Below the pieces are notes generated by a model, which worked only from the letters and a program-made list of their open reading frames with translations, ran no database searches and was not told where the DNA came from. Made by a program: the position numbers and the translations under genes. This document shows, one piece after another, positions 1-10,407 of a DNA stretch of 64,000 nt (position 1 is the stretch's first letter; every line of letters begins with the position of its first letter). This stretch comes from Cyclobacteriaceae bacterium (GTDB lineage: Bacteria > Bacteroidota > Bacteroidia > Cytophagales > Cyclobacteriaceae), in assembly GCA_012033595.1 (NCBI GenBank), contig JAAUQL010000010.1, positions 1 through 64,000 on the forward strand, read 5' to 3'.

Positions 1-180
1 GTGCTTCCCGGAGGAGCAACAGTTTAAAAATCGGCCTTTCTTAGAGCTTAACTAATTTAAGAAAAAGATGGATGGGCGCAATACATCGTTAGCTCTGAAA
101 GTAAATGTTTGAAATATATGGGGGATTACAGGTAACGATTGCTATCATTATTATTTTTTCATTTTGTAAAATTTAGGTGC

Positions 181-1871
181 TTATTCAACTTTGGATAAAC
201 GCATGTAATCAAATGAAATATTGTTTAAGTTTTTATCAGGAGAAATCAATTCGATCCAGTTGATACCCTGTTTTAAATCCCCGATCACTGAGACCTCCTT
301 CCATTTGGTACCCTTTTCGAGTAAAACTGATTGTGATGATTTATTCAACGCAAATTCAACATCGCTATCCATTCTATTGATATATCTAAAAGTCAATTTG
401 AATTTCCCTGCCTGCTCCAGACTTACCCTCCAAATAGCTGTCAGCATCCACCAGGTATTTTCTCCATAAAGATATCCGCTTCCTGAGTATCCTTCAGTTT
501 TATCGTCAATCTTGCCGCAAAGCCAAATAAAACCCTTGTCTTCACATTCAAAAACCAATCCCTGGTCTGGAATATCCTTGAGCTTAATGCGATTGTCCGG
601 TAGGGGTTTCAGGTATTCATTGGCATCAATGCTGATTACGGAGGTACCATGGGCAGGAACAAGGGTTGAATAGGAATTTACAAAAAGTCCTTTATCCTTG
701 TGTTCCCAAAGGTCGCGCACAAATGCTTCGCCTGCAATGCCAATATCCTTAAAACTAACTTCAATTGTGGCTGCTTTATCTGTCCGGTTGAGAAGTGCTA
801 CCGCCTGAGATCCATGCTTCTGCAAGCGTTTTGCATAAATCTCCAACCCATCACGGTATTCGGCCACTTTCACACCTTTGATCCCGGCCGGTCTTGTGCA
901 ATGGCGATTACCTCCCTGTTGGTAAGGATGTCGCGTGTTTTATACGACATGGTTCTCAGGTCATTGCCGGCGATCAGTGGCGCCCCAAAAATGGCCCACA
1001 TGCTAAAATGTGATTTATTCTCCTCATAGCTTAAGGGCTCATTGCCTACTTGCAGCATGTCTGGGTCGCACCAGGCGCCATTTCCATGATATTCTTCCAG
1101 ACCTTCCTGGCGGTCTATGATGTCCAACACGGAAGCCTGCACGCGAAATTCCCCCGGTTCGAAAGACCACAATTTGAGTATATCGGTGGTAGTCCGATAC
1201 ATATTTGCTGCCTTACGGTGTTCCGAAAAGTCATCTCCTCTGTGAAAATTTACACTAAGCACCATCGGTCGCTCACTTTCATCCAGCAACCGTCTCCATT
1301 TTTGCAAAAGCGTCTTATAATCTTCGGTGACCCATTCGCACCAGTCCAGTTTAATAAAATCCACCCCCCAGTCGGCAAAGGTTTGAATGTCGATTTCCTC
1401 ATACCCTTCGCTGCCCGGGCAGTAGGTGCAGGTTTTTCTGCCAGGTGCCGTGTATATTCCAAACTTCAAGCCTTTGGAATGAACATAATCTGCAAGGGCT
1501 TTTATGCCGGAGGGAAATTTTTGCTCATCGACGAGCAGCCTGCCCTGTGCATCTCTGCCAGTGATGTCTGCCGGGTGGCGGCTGTATTCATAAGGGCTGC
1601 CGGCAATGCGACCTTTGTGCCACTGATCATCGATCACCACATATTCGTACCCTGCGTCTTTCATGCCCCTACTGACCATTGCGTCGGCGATCTCCCTTAT
1701 TTTCACTTCGTCAATTTCCCAATTGAAGCAGTTCCAGGCATTCCATCCCATTGGAGGTGTCGGAGTTAACTTTTGGTGCTGGGCTTGTGCATGCACAGAA
1801 AAAATCAATGCCCATACCACTGGAATATACCGCCAGAGGCGATAAACTGCTTTATTTCTATTGTTTTTCAT
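181..1871 (-). CDS. GH27 alpha-galactosidase with C-terminal CBM-like domain (frameshifted)
   Basis: Secreted glycosidase expected to release terminal alpha-galactose (or alpha-N-acetylgalactosamine) in the periplasm or at the surface. A signal peptide covers about residues 1-31. The GH27 entry motif PPMGWNAWNCF is at 39-49, the nucleophile Asp in KLDWC at about 176, and the likely acid/base Asp in YRTTTD at about 230. The barrel frame stops at 870 after IAQDRPG, but the following frame continues GVKVAEYRDG and the usual beta domain, then about 130 residues resembling a CBM6/35-type beta-sandwich. One missing base near 884-890 restores a protein of about 560 residues, a normal length. The start overlaps the end of the upstream FG-GAP gene by 14 bases, so translation is probably coupled. 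Family assignment is firm; exact substrate is inferred. Confidence 0.88.
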
Positions 1872-4800
1872 GTTTTTTGGAATTGGAAATAGGTGACTTC
1901 ATTTTAAAAAATAGTGGCTTACCGCCATTTTGTACTGCAATCAGATGAGGGCTGTCACCAATTAATATTGGACTGACCATGGATGCATGGCGCGCCCATA
2001 AACCAGATATATCTGATGAGACTGTTTTGAAATTTGCTGAGCCATCGCCCAGAAGCAGGACTCCGGTGAGCGCATCGTACCAGGCTTCTGTAGAAGGTGT
2101 GGTTTTTAATGTGCCAAGCAACAGGGCATCAGGGATAAGGTCGCCATCCACATCATCGATAAGTATATCGCGAACCGGCCCCAACTGCGCATGGATTGGA
2201 AGCGGACGGGCAATAAACGAGCCTGATGCATTTTCTAAATATATGCTCTGCAGTAGGTTTACACGTTTGATTTTAGCTTTTTCCAATTGCTCCTTACTAA
2301 GGATCGCCTGGATATCTGCCATTGCAAAATCTCCATACATCGGAAATTTCTTTTCCAAACCTTTGATCTGCCTCACAACCTCATCGTATCCGGCCAATGG
2401 GTATTCCCTGGTGGTGCCAAACTGATCTTTTTCGCTGGTGGTGATGATGGCATCTACCTTACCGTTCCGGTCGAAATCGTGATAGTAAACCGAGACCGGA
2501 TGTTCATTTGATGCTTTATATTTGGTATTCAAGCCCAGGTTTCCAATGATAAAATCAATATCTCCATCCATATCGAAGTCGCCTTGTGCTATGCTATTCC
2601 AAAAGCCGGTCAAGTTGTCTGTTTTCCATGTGGCAGAAACCTCCTCCAGTTTCCCCTCATGGTTAAGAAAAACCATTATGGGCATCCATTCACCCACTAC
2701 CAACAGATCAGGCCAATCGTCGCCGTTGATGTCTGCCCATAGGGCATCCCTGACCAACCCGGCATCGCCAAGCTTCGGATTGTTGCGCTGCGTGATATCC
2801 GAAAAAACACCCTGGTGGTTGCTGAGCAGATAGCTCGGTGAGTGCTGTGGGTAGCTGCCCGGATGAATGCCACCACCGACAAACAGATCCAGGTCGCCGT
2901 CGCGATCAAAATCCGCACTGCGCACACAGGTGCCGCTACCGACGATCCTGGGCAAAGCTGTTTTTGATCTGCTAAAATTTCCTTCACCATCATTGATATA
3001 CAATCGGTCTTGATAAGCAAGTGGATTGCTAAATTCAGACCCGCCACTGACCACGTATAAGTCCATGTCGGCATCATTGTCTGCATCGAATAACAAAGCG
3101 CCTGTATCTTCAAATGCCTGGTCGGTAAGGGTAACTGATGAAAATGTTTCGAAGTCGGTTTGTAAGAAAACTTCCCCTGCAAATCCACTGGCTCCGCCTA
3201 TAAAAAAGTCGTCGAGACCATCTCCATTTACATCGCCGACCGACATGCCGGGTCCGGATTTGGAATACTGCCAGGGGAGCATGGGGTCTATTTTAAAATC
3301 GTTGAATTTATTTTCCCGATGTACATAGTCCACATCAATTGCCTCACTTACGTTTTCGAACAGATGGCTCGTTTCGGTGGGAGCAAAGTGTAGAGGAGCA
3401 CTTTGCTCATATTTAACGATTAGCGTGCGATCGACAACAGGATTGTAAAGGGTCTGAACACTCCCATCAGGCCAATTCACCACAATTTTGGCTACAAGGC
3501 TATCGCGGCCCAGGCCGAAGTGCAAGGTATTTTCCATGCTTGACTGAAAACCGTGCACCGCCCCAGAGATCAATAGCTGAGCTTTCGTGCTGCTATGCAC
3601 TACTACCGAAGTGCCTGTTTTGTCCATGACTCCTGCATCGAGTTCGATCCTGAGGAAATGGTTTGCGCCCATAACGTTAGTTCGGTTTTCAAGAATTTCA
3701 GCTTCAGCATTCAAATTATTGATGATTAGATCCAGATCACCGTCCAGGTCCAGATCGGCATAGGCCGTTCCATTGCTGCACGATGGCTTTGAATTGATCC
3801 ACTGATCAGACTGATCTGAAACAGTATTCCTCCCTCATTTCTAAAAAAGTAGTTGTGAAAGCTCATATCTTCAAGCCCTGCCAGATACTCGAGCAACATC
3901 TTTTTGGTGGTAGTGCTGTCGAGGTTTTTTTTGAGTAGTTGGCTTTTGAATTGAATATAGTCGTTGTTGGTAATATCCGTGGGAATGCCATTGCTGATGA
4001 ACATGTCCTTCAGCCCATCATTGTCATAATCTGCAAACAAAGCACTCCAGCTCCAGTCTGTATGCTGCATATCGTTTATCCTGGCAATATCGCTAAATTG
4101 ATAATGGCCCTTGGCATCTTTTCCAGTACACATTTGAAAGACATTTTGGGCAAATTGGGGTTGATATCCCCTCATTTCGGCCACTTCGAATAATTCCTCG
4201 ATCATGGCCAGGCTCATCATTTTCTTTCTCGAATGGTAGAGGGCTGCATATCCAACACGAATATATCCAGCAGCAAATCATTGTTGAAATCCGCTATGTC
4301 CATGCCCATGGACGACAAGCTCTGGTGTGCCAAAAAATCCTTTGAATGGTCGGTAAAGGTTCCATCCTGGTTATTGATGTATATCCGGTCTTCATAGATA
4401 AAGTCGTTTGATGTATAAATATCAGGCCACCCATCGAAGTTGAAATCCGTCACCACCATACCAAGGCCATAGCCCTCGTGCACTATACCTGCAGACAAAC
4501 TAACCAGGCTGAATTTGCCATCGTCATTTCGATATAGCCGGTCGGTACTGGGATGCAGTTGCGTGGTGTCTTTTGGTTTTGCAAAATACCTGTATTTGTC
4601 ATCGTGGTAAGAAGTCAGCAAGTAGGCATCGAGGTCGCCATCTTTGTCATAATCAAAAAACGCGGTTTGGGTTGTGTAGCCGGCATCATCCAGATGGTAT
4701 GCTCTGGCCTGTTCCTTAAAGGTGGGAATGCCTTGTGCGTCCATTCCCTGATGGATAAAGAGCAGGTTTTTGCGGCTGAGTGAGTCGGGGTACCCCGAAC

Positions 4801-5203
4801 AACTTAAATAAATATCCGGTAAACCGTCCTGGTTGATATCGGCGATTGCCACTCCGGACGCCCACTGGCTGGTATGCAGGCCGGCAGTATGTGTGACATC
4901 TTCAAAGCGCATGTCGCCACGATTGAGATACAATTTGCCGGAAACCATGTTGGCACTGAAATAAATATCCGGTAAACCATCCAGATTAAAGTCACCTATG
5001 CCTACACCACCTCCGTTGAAATAGTTATTATAATCCAGGATATTAAATTCAAAGTCATTTCTTAGCGGGTTGGTAAAGGTAATCCCCGTCACGCTGGATG
5101 GCAGCGAGTTGAACAATGGTTCTAATTGCGATGGCTGCTTGCACGCATGCAAAGCCAGCATGCAGGCACCCCAAAATGCGATGATCTTGACCTTTGACCT
5201 CAT
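1858..5203 (-). CDS. FG-GAP/VCBS repeat, ASPIC/UnbV-domain lipoprotein (two frameshifts)
   Basis: A second copy of the large FG-GAP protein encoded just upstream; their ORFs overlap by four bases. It begins with a lipoprotein-type signal (Cys in LALHACKQ), then calcium-binding-like repeats (DFNLDGLPDIYFS, DINQDGLPDIYLS, DYDKDGDLDAYLL), an ASPIC/UnbV segment and a second repeat set. Compared with the intact paralogue, the reading frame breaks twice: at an A-run at 4220-4223 (minus-strand AAAA, one A short) and somewhere in 3780-3840, where the expected NGTAYADLDLDGDLDL appears in another frame. Repaired length is about 1,110 residues. Such proteins commonly sit in SusC/D loci of Cytophagales and are thought to be surface-exposed beta-propellers; the precise role is unknown. 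Whether the breaks are real is doubtful because similar breaks affect core genes. Confidence 0.8.
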
Positions 5204-8200
5204 AAACCGCCCTTTTTAGTGAAGGCTGTATTTGTTTCAACTATTTTCATTTCCACATAGGTTTTAGGCAGGAGCAAGCCAGCGTTTTGTGACAAATAAC
5301 CGCTTCCATAATAATGTTCTACCAATCTGGTAGAGCCATCGGCAAAGGTGATCAGCATCTTTTTATCATCGGGGCTAAGTGACTTAATACCTGGATTGCC
5401 GTTGTTCATTTCAAAAACTTTTAATTCGCCATTATTTTGCGCAACCAGGATGTCTGGCTTTTCGCCGGAGGCCAGACAGACCATTGACTTGGCATCACCA
5501 TCTACATAAAAACCACTTTTAGAAGCGTTGACACATTCAAATTCTTTCTCCGGGTTGCCCATCAGCGTCAAGCCGATCAGCGCATCGTAGTTGCCGATCC
5601 GCATATTTGCCGAATACGCATTGCCCACGGCGAGTATATCCAGGTAATTATCATTGTTGATGTCCAGGCATTGGATGCCATAAATGGGAGAAATTTGCGC
5701 TTGCTTTGGCAGCTTATGTATCTGAAAGGAGCCATTCGAGGTATTTTCGATCCAGGAGGAAGAAAAGTAACTGGCCTTTTGTACTATGGCTGGTTTCTTA
5801 TCTTTGGTACCGAGTATGTCTTCCAGTCTGGCTTGGGCATAGTCATCGTAGCCCCGGTACATCAAGCCGATTTTCGGCAGTTGGGTTGTAAGTACATCAT
5901 AGGAATGAAATACCACTTCTTCATCATTCAAAAAGTAGGTTAAAATAGGATCCCACTGGCCGTTGTTGTCAAAATCATCAGCATACAAACTAAGCGGCTG
6001 ACTATGTGAAGCGCTGAATGGGGTATTTTCGCCCAGATTTCCGAGCACATAGTCTATATCCCCATCATTGTCAAGGTCTGCTCCTGTTATGCTGTTCCAC
6101 CACCCCCGGGTATGGGAAAGCCCGGTGGTTTCGGTGACATCTACAAATGAACGGCCTCGGTCATTCATATAAAACGTTACCGGCATCCATTCTCCCACGA
6201 TCATCAGATCCCACCACCCATCCTGATTGAAGTCGGTCCACAATGCCCCCGTTACCATGCCTGCATTTACCAGGTCTGGCTGTAGGGTAGCGGTAACATC
6301 CGAAAAAATAATCTTCCCTGGCTGTGAATCATTGCGCAGCAGGTAGCTGACGGGAGCCTGCCCGTAGAATCCGGGTTTTACCCTGCCTCCTACAAACAAA
6401 TCGAGGTCACCGTCCAAATCATAATCCTGGGCAATGACACAAGAACCACTTGCGGTGATTTCAGGCAATCCTTCAGGCACCTCCATAAAGTTGCCCGCCC
6501 CATCATTTTGATATATATGATCCTGAAAATATTCCGGGTCAGTGTGCTCATTGCCACCACTCACCATATAAAGATCCAAATCTTTGTCTCCATCTGCATC
6601 GAACAGAAGCATCCCGAGATTTTCGTTGATGCGAGAGCCAACTTCCCTGGCAAAATAGGTAGAGTCGTCGTTGTACAAATACAAAGTTGCGCCCTGCCCG
6701 CCGGCACCACCAATGACAAAATCATCTTTGCCATCTCCGTTTACATCTCCGACTGCCAGGCCGGGGCCATTCATCGAGTACCTGTGTGGAAGCAACTTCT
6801 CCCTGGCGAAGTCCAGGTAGGCCTGTTCTTGGTGCTTAAAGGCATTAGATACCTCTTTTTTTCTAAATGGCGGCGTCGCATTGAGCTGCTCGTGATCTTT
6901 AGCAGGGAATCGGGCATCGCCATACCTTAATTCCAGCACCTGATTAGCATGCACATGCGCTAATTCCTGCACTTTACCATCCGGCCATTGAACCCTTAGC
7001 TGTGCAATGAGTGTATCGGCTCCAAGTCCAAAGTGAAGGATGTCTTCGACCGTCGATTGATATCCGCGAAAAGGATTTTGTTCAAGAAATTGTTTGCCTA
7101 AATCAGATTCGATCCAAATCTTGGTACCAATGCCATTCACATTGTTTTGTGGCCCTGCCAGCCTGATCCTCAGGTAATGCTTAGGGGCTGATATGTTTTC
7201 ATATAAGGTAGCGTTGTCGTTGGTGTTGCTCACAATCAAGTCCAGGTCTCCATCGAGGTCAAAGTCTGCATATGCTGTGCCATAAGAAAATGTGGAATCT
7301 CCGATGCCCGCCGCGGTATTTATATTGCTGAAAGTCAGATCACCATTGTTGTGGTAAAGCATATTTTTTCTTTTCACTCGTCTGAGTTTTTTCAACAGGC
7401 GGTACAAAAACTCATCTGCTGCTTTTTTGTCGAAGGCGCTACGTGACATCATACCCCTAAAATTGATAAAATCCATATTGGTGAGTTCTTCAGGATATCC
7501 ATTGGCGACGTGAATATCTTTGTATCCATCGTTATCAAAATCCGCAAAAAGCAAGCTCCAACTCCAGTCGGTGCTTTCGATACCTGCCAGTTGTCCGATG
7601 TCGCTAAAACTAACCTTGCCCGAGGTTTCGGGGACCATGCCATTGTGCATTTGGAGGACATTTCTAACATATTGATCTTCATATCCCATGGATATGGCCC
7701 TTTCGATGGCGCTATAATTATCTGCGCCTTGCATTACTTTCCGTCCGTAGTTATCGGTTGGCAACATATCCAGCACTGCTATATCTGGCAGGCAGTCGTT
7801 ATTGAAGTCGGCAATATCCATTCCCATACTCGATCTGCTTTGGTGTTTCAGCATTTCTGAAATTCGATTGGTAAATGTGCCATCTCTATTGTTGATGTAG
7901 GCGATATCATTAGTGATGTAATCGTTACTTATGTAAATGTCGGGCCATCCATCTAAATTTAAATCGCTGATACCGATACCTAAACTAAAGCCCTCCCAGG
8001 TGATACCCGCCTGTAGCGAAACATCCTTAAAACGGGGTAATTGATCGCTTTGTAGTCCTTCATTTCTGTATAAACGGTCACTGTGTACAGCACTGCCATC
8101 ATTGATTCGCCGTGTGATGATATTTGGACTTAAAATTTCACTTGAACTGATCACCAGATATACATCGAGATCACCGTCTCTGTCATAGTCAAAAAAAGAA

Positions 8201-8769
8201 GCATGGGTGGTATAGCTGTTATCATCCAGGCCTACCGTGGCCCCCACTTCTTTGAATACGGGGATATGATGATCGTTTAATCCCTGATTAACAAATAGCA
8301 GGTTTTTTCGCGTCTCAAACTCATGGCTTCCGGAGACGCTCAGGTAGATATCCTGCCAGCCATCACCATTGATATCAACCACAGAAACACCACTTCCCCA
8401 GCGTCCCAGGTCATCTATTCCTGATATACCAGTAATATCCTGAAACTTAAAATTTCCCTTATTCAAATATAGTTTCGAAGCATTTTCGTTGCCGCTAAAA
8501 AAAATGTCGGGAAGCCCGTCATTGTTGAAATCACCTATTCCGACACCGGCGCCATTGTAGAGGTATTCGAAGTCAATGACTGAAAGACTATCCTTTTCTT
8601 TAATGGAATTGACGAAATCAATGCCGCTGTGCCTGGCATCAATTGACTGAAAAAGAATGGGAGCATCAGGGTGATGGCATCCAGAAATTAACCATGTGCA
8701 AAGGATCATGATCACGATCACTATAGGTGTGTTGATTTTCCGATGCCTAAAGGTCAAAATGTGAAACAT
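5200..8769 (-). CDS. FG-GAP/VCBS repeat, ASPIC/UnbV-domain lipoprotein
   Basis: Intact 1,189-residue surface protein. The N-terminus has a hydrophobic segment followed by a Cys in WLISGCHH, a lipoprotein box. Many D-x-[DN]-x-D-G-x-x-D repeats (DFNNDGLPDIFFS, DINGDGWQDIYLS, DYDRDGDLDVYLV, DLDNDGDIDYVLG) indicate two seven-bladed propeller regions. An ASPIC/UnbV module lies between them at about residues 525-600 (HFGLGADTL, RVQWPDG). It is the first gene after the susD terminator and is followed by its own paralogue with a four-base overlap, so they are co-translated. Family members are frequent next to SusC/D pairs and are presumed to bind or hold glycans with bound calcium; that role is inference. 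Annotation as an FG-GAP/ASPIC protein is secure. Confidence 0.9.
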   Translation of the reverse strand: MFHILTFRHRKINTPIVIVIMILCTWLISGCHHPDAPILFQSIDARHSGIDFVNSIKEKDSLSVIDFEYLYNGAGVGIGDFNNDGLPDIFFSGNENASKLYLNKGNFKFQDITGISGIDDLGRWGSGVSVVDINGDGWQDIYLSVSGSHEFETRKNLLFVNQGLNDHHIPVFKEVGATVGLDDNSYTTHASFFDYDRDGDLDVYLVISSSEILSPNIITRRINDGSAVHSDRLYRNEGLQSDQLPRFKDVSLQAGITWEGFSLGIGISDLNLDGWPDIYISNDYITNDIAYINNRDGTFTNRISEMLKHQSRSSMGMDIADFNNDCLPDIAVLDMLPTDNYGRKVMQGADNYSAIERAISMGYEDQYVRNVLQMHNGMVPETSGKVSFSDIGQLAGIESTDWSWSLLFADFDNDGYKDIHVANGYPEELTNMDFINFRGMMSRSAFDKKAADEFLYRLLKKLRRVKRKNMLYHNNGDLTFSNINTAAGIGDSTFSYGTAYADFDLDGDLDLIVSNTNDNATLYENISAPKHYLRIRLAGPQNNVNGIGTKIWIESDLGKQFLEQNPFRGYQSTVEDILHFGLGADTLIAQLRVQWPDGKVQELAHVHANQVLELRYGDARFPAKDHEQLNATPPFRKKEVSNAFKHQEQAYLDFAREKLLPHRYSMNGPGLAVGDVNGDGKDDFVIGGAGGQGATLYLYNDDSTYFAREVGSRINENLGMLLFDADGDKDLDLYMVSGGNEHTDPEYFQDHIYQNDGAGNFMEVPEGLPEITASGSCVIAQDYDLDGDLDLFVGGRVKPGFYGQAPVSYLLRNDSQPGKIIFSDVTATLQPDLVNAGMVTGALWTDFNQDGWWDLMIVGEWMPVTFYMNDRGRSFVDVTETTGLSHTRGWWNSITGADLDNDGDIDYVLGNLGENTPFSASHSQPLSLYADDFDNNGQWDPILTYFLNDEEVVFHSYDVLTTQLPKIGLMYRGYDDYAQARLEDILGTKDKKPAIVQKASYFSSSWIENTSNGSFQIHKLPKQAQISPIYGIQCLDINNDNYLDILAVGNAYSANMRIGNYDALIGLTLMGNPEKEFECVNASKSGFYVDGDAKSMVCLASGEKPDILVAQNNGELKVFEMNNGNPGIKSLSPDDKKMLITFADGSTRLVEHYYGSGYLSQNAGLLLPKTYVEMKIVETNTAFTKKGGL

Positions 8770-8788
8770 TGAAAATAAATGAATAAAA

Positions 8789-8822
8789 AAAGGAGTAACA
8801 ATTATGGCATTGTTACTCCTTT
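8789..8822 (-). terminator. Rho-independent terminator after susD
   Basis: A perfect 12-bp inverted repeat (AAAGGAGTAACA / TGTTACTCCTTT) with a 10-nt loop lies 18 bases past the susD stop. On the minus strand it is followed by a run of six T, as expected for an intrinsic terminator. It separates susCD from the FG-GAP/GH27 transcript, or attenuates it so that susCD mRNA is more abundant. Confidence 0.85.
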
Positions 8823-8839
8823 AAAATATTAAACACTAC

Positions 8840-10387
8840 TTAAAAATCGTACCCTTCGTTTTGTGTGAGGTTTGGATTTATTTCCAGTTCACTGAGAGGT
8901 ATCGGCATCAATATCGGATTAGTTTGTAAAAATGGCTTATTCAAATTGAGCTTGCTGATATCTTCACGTTTTTCCTTTATCCATTCCAAAAACAGACCTC
9001 TTCTATTGATTTCGCTAAATAGATTGGCTTCGTAAAAAGTTTCTTTTCTCCGCTCTTCCATTATTTGCATCAGAATCTCGTCTTTGTCAGTGGAGTCGAA
9101 ATCAGGTAAACCCGCTCTGGTTCTTATCTTATTGATGTAAATAAGTGCATCATCTGATCTTCCTTCCTCGTTTAGTGCCTCGGCATAATCTAGCAATACC
9201 TCTGCAAATCGTGAAATTGGTATGTCCTGACCAGAGTAAACTTGATTTACATCCGCAGGTTTGTACCAATATTTAATAAATGCGCCAGGGAAATTGCCGG
9301 TAGTAAAGTTGACAAGCGTATCGTAAGTGAATGGTAAAGTGGGATGGGTTTCACCTTGCATCAAAAACATTGCGCTAAATCTTTTGTCGATAATTTTATC
9401 ATCTGTGTCCCTTTCAAAAGAATTCCAGAAATTATCTCGAATGCCCAATCCACCCCAGCCGCCGTACTGGTTGGTGAGTTCGGTTGGTACGCCTGTTGGC
9501 AGGTAGAGAGGGAGGTTTAACTGGCCTTCATTTTCATCGCCCCATCCTCCGACTTTTGTTTCCTGATACCGTGTGGCAAATACGATTTCTTCATTCCACT
9601 CATTAAAATCGCTAAAAACATCGCGATAGCTAGACAATAAGCCATATTCGTTCAATGCAAATAGTTCCTCGGCATATTTTATTGTCTGATCATATTCCTT
9701 GGTGTACAGACTGACTTTAGCAAGCATGGCCAGAGCAGACCCTTGGGTAGCACGTCCAACATCCTCACCACTCCATGCTTTGGGTAGCGAAGTAGATGCA
9801 TCCATCAGGTCGAGTTTTATTTGCTCCCAGACCTGTACTGCGGGTGTGCGGGCGGGAAACATATCATTTTCAAGACTGGGCGCTGCGAGTACTAAAGGAA
9901 CATCGCCAAACAATCGCACCAAAGGGAAATACATAATAGCACGGAGATATTTGGCCTGAGCTATTATCGTCAATCGTTTGCTTTCTACCAGTTGGTCGTC
10001 GGTCATGCCAGATACGCCGTCTATCACTTTGTTTGCCCTGGCGATGCCAGCGTAAAATGCACGCCATGAATTGCCCAGTCGAAAGAAACCCCTGTCCCAG
10101 TTCAAATTTGAAAACTCGTAGTCGTCGGGCTCGCCTGTAGAAACGATGATATCGCCCAGCGGGTAGTTTTCTATTCGGTTAAAGTCGTCTCCCTGATAGG
10201 TTGCCTGTTTCTGAATGGCATCATACACAGCGATCAGAGCCGCTTGTGAATCGGCCTCTCCAACAAAGAAGTTAGCATCACTTAGTTTGTCTCCCGGAGG
10301 ATTGATATTGAAAAAATCATCTCCGCACCCTGCAAGCGAAACAAAAACCAGAGCCATTAAGAATTTATACATATTTAAGCTTTTCAT
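8840..10387 (-). CDS. susD: SusD/RagB-family glycan-binding lipoprotein
   Basis: 515-residue outer-membrane lipoprotein that caps the SusC channel and binds the oligosaccharide. The lipobox is LAGCGDDFF at about residues 18-26. The TPR-like N-terminal half has typical SusD signatures: EADSQAALIAVYDAIQ, YLRAIMYFPLVRLFGDVPLV and AKVSLYTKEYDQTIKYAEEL. The C-terminus has SRFAEVLLDYAEALNEEG, KIRTRAGLP and IMEERRKETFYEANLFSEINRRG, then a Bacteroidota-type end (ENPNLTQNEGY-like). It lies 20 bases after the corrected susC stop, the normal SusC-SusD order. Length fits the family. The gene symbol is used in the general sense; the substrate is unlikely to be starch and is more plausibly a galactoside given the GH27 gene in the same locus. 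Confidence 0.93.
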   Translation of the reverse strand: MKSLNMYKFLMALVFVSLAGCGDDFFNINPPGDKLSDANFFVGEADSQAALIAVYDAIQKQATYQGDDFNRIENYPLGDIIVSTGEPDDYEFSNLNWDRGFFRLGNSWRAFYAGIARANKVIDGVSGMTDDQLVESKRLTIIAQAKYLRAIMYFPLVRLFGDVPLVLAAPSLENDMFPARTPAVQVWEQIKLDLMDASTSLPKAWSGEDVGRATQGSALAMLAKVSLYTKEYDQTIKYAEELFALNEYGLLSSYRDVFSDFNEWNEEIVFATRYQETKVGGWGDENEGQLNLPLYLPTGVPTELTNQYGGWGGLGIRDNFWNSFERDTDDKIIDKRFSAMFLMQGETHPTLPFTYDTLVNFTTGNFPGAFIKYWYKPADVNQVYSGQDIPISRFAEVLLDYAEALNEEGRSDDALIYINKIRTRAGLPDFDSTDKDEILMQIMEERRKETFYEANLFSEINRRGLFLEWIKEKREDISKLNLNKPFLQTNPILMPIPLSELEINPNLTQNEGYDF

Positions 10388-10407
10388 CTCTTTTTTATTT
10401 TAAGTGA

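Noticed and set aside
1050-1769. Long open frame (239 codons) on the plus strand within the GH27 gene
   Set aside because: It mirrors a strongly conserved enzyme on the minus strand, with all GH27 motifs in place; the composition of the antisense translation is not protein-like.
4217-5203. Separate short FG-GAP proteins (three neighbouring ORFs between 1.9 and 5.2 kb)
   Set aside because: Side-by-side comparison with the intact 1,189-residue paralogue shows they are consecutive parts of a single gene.
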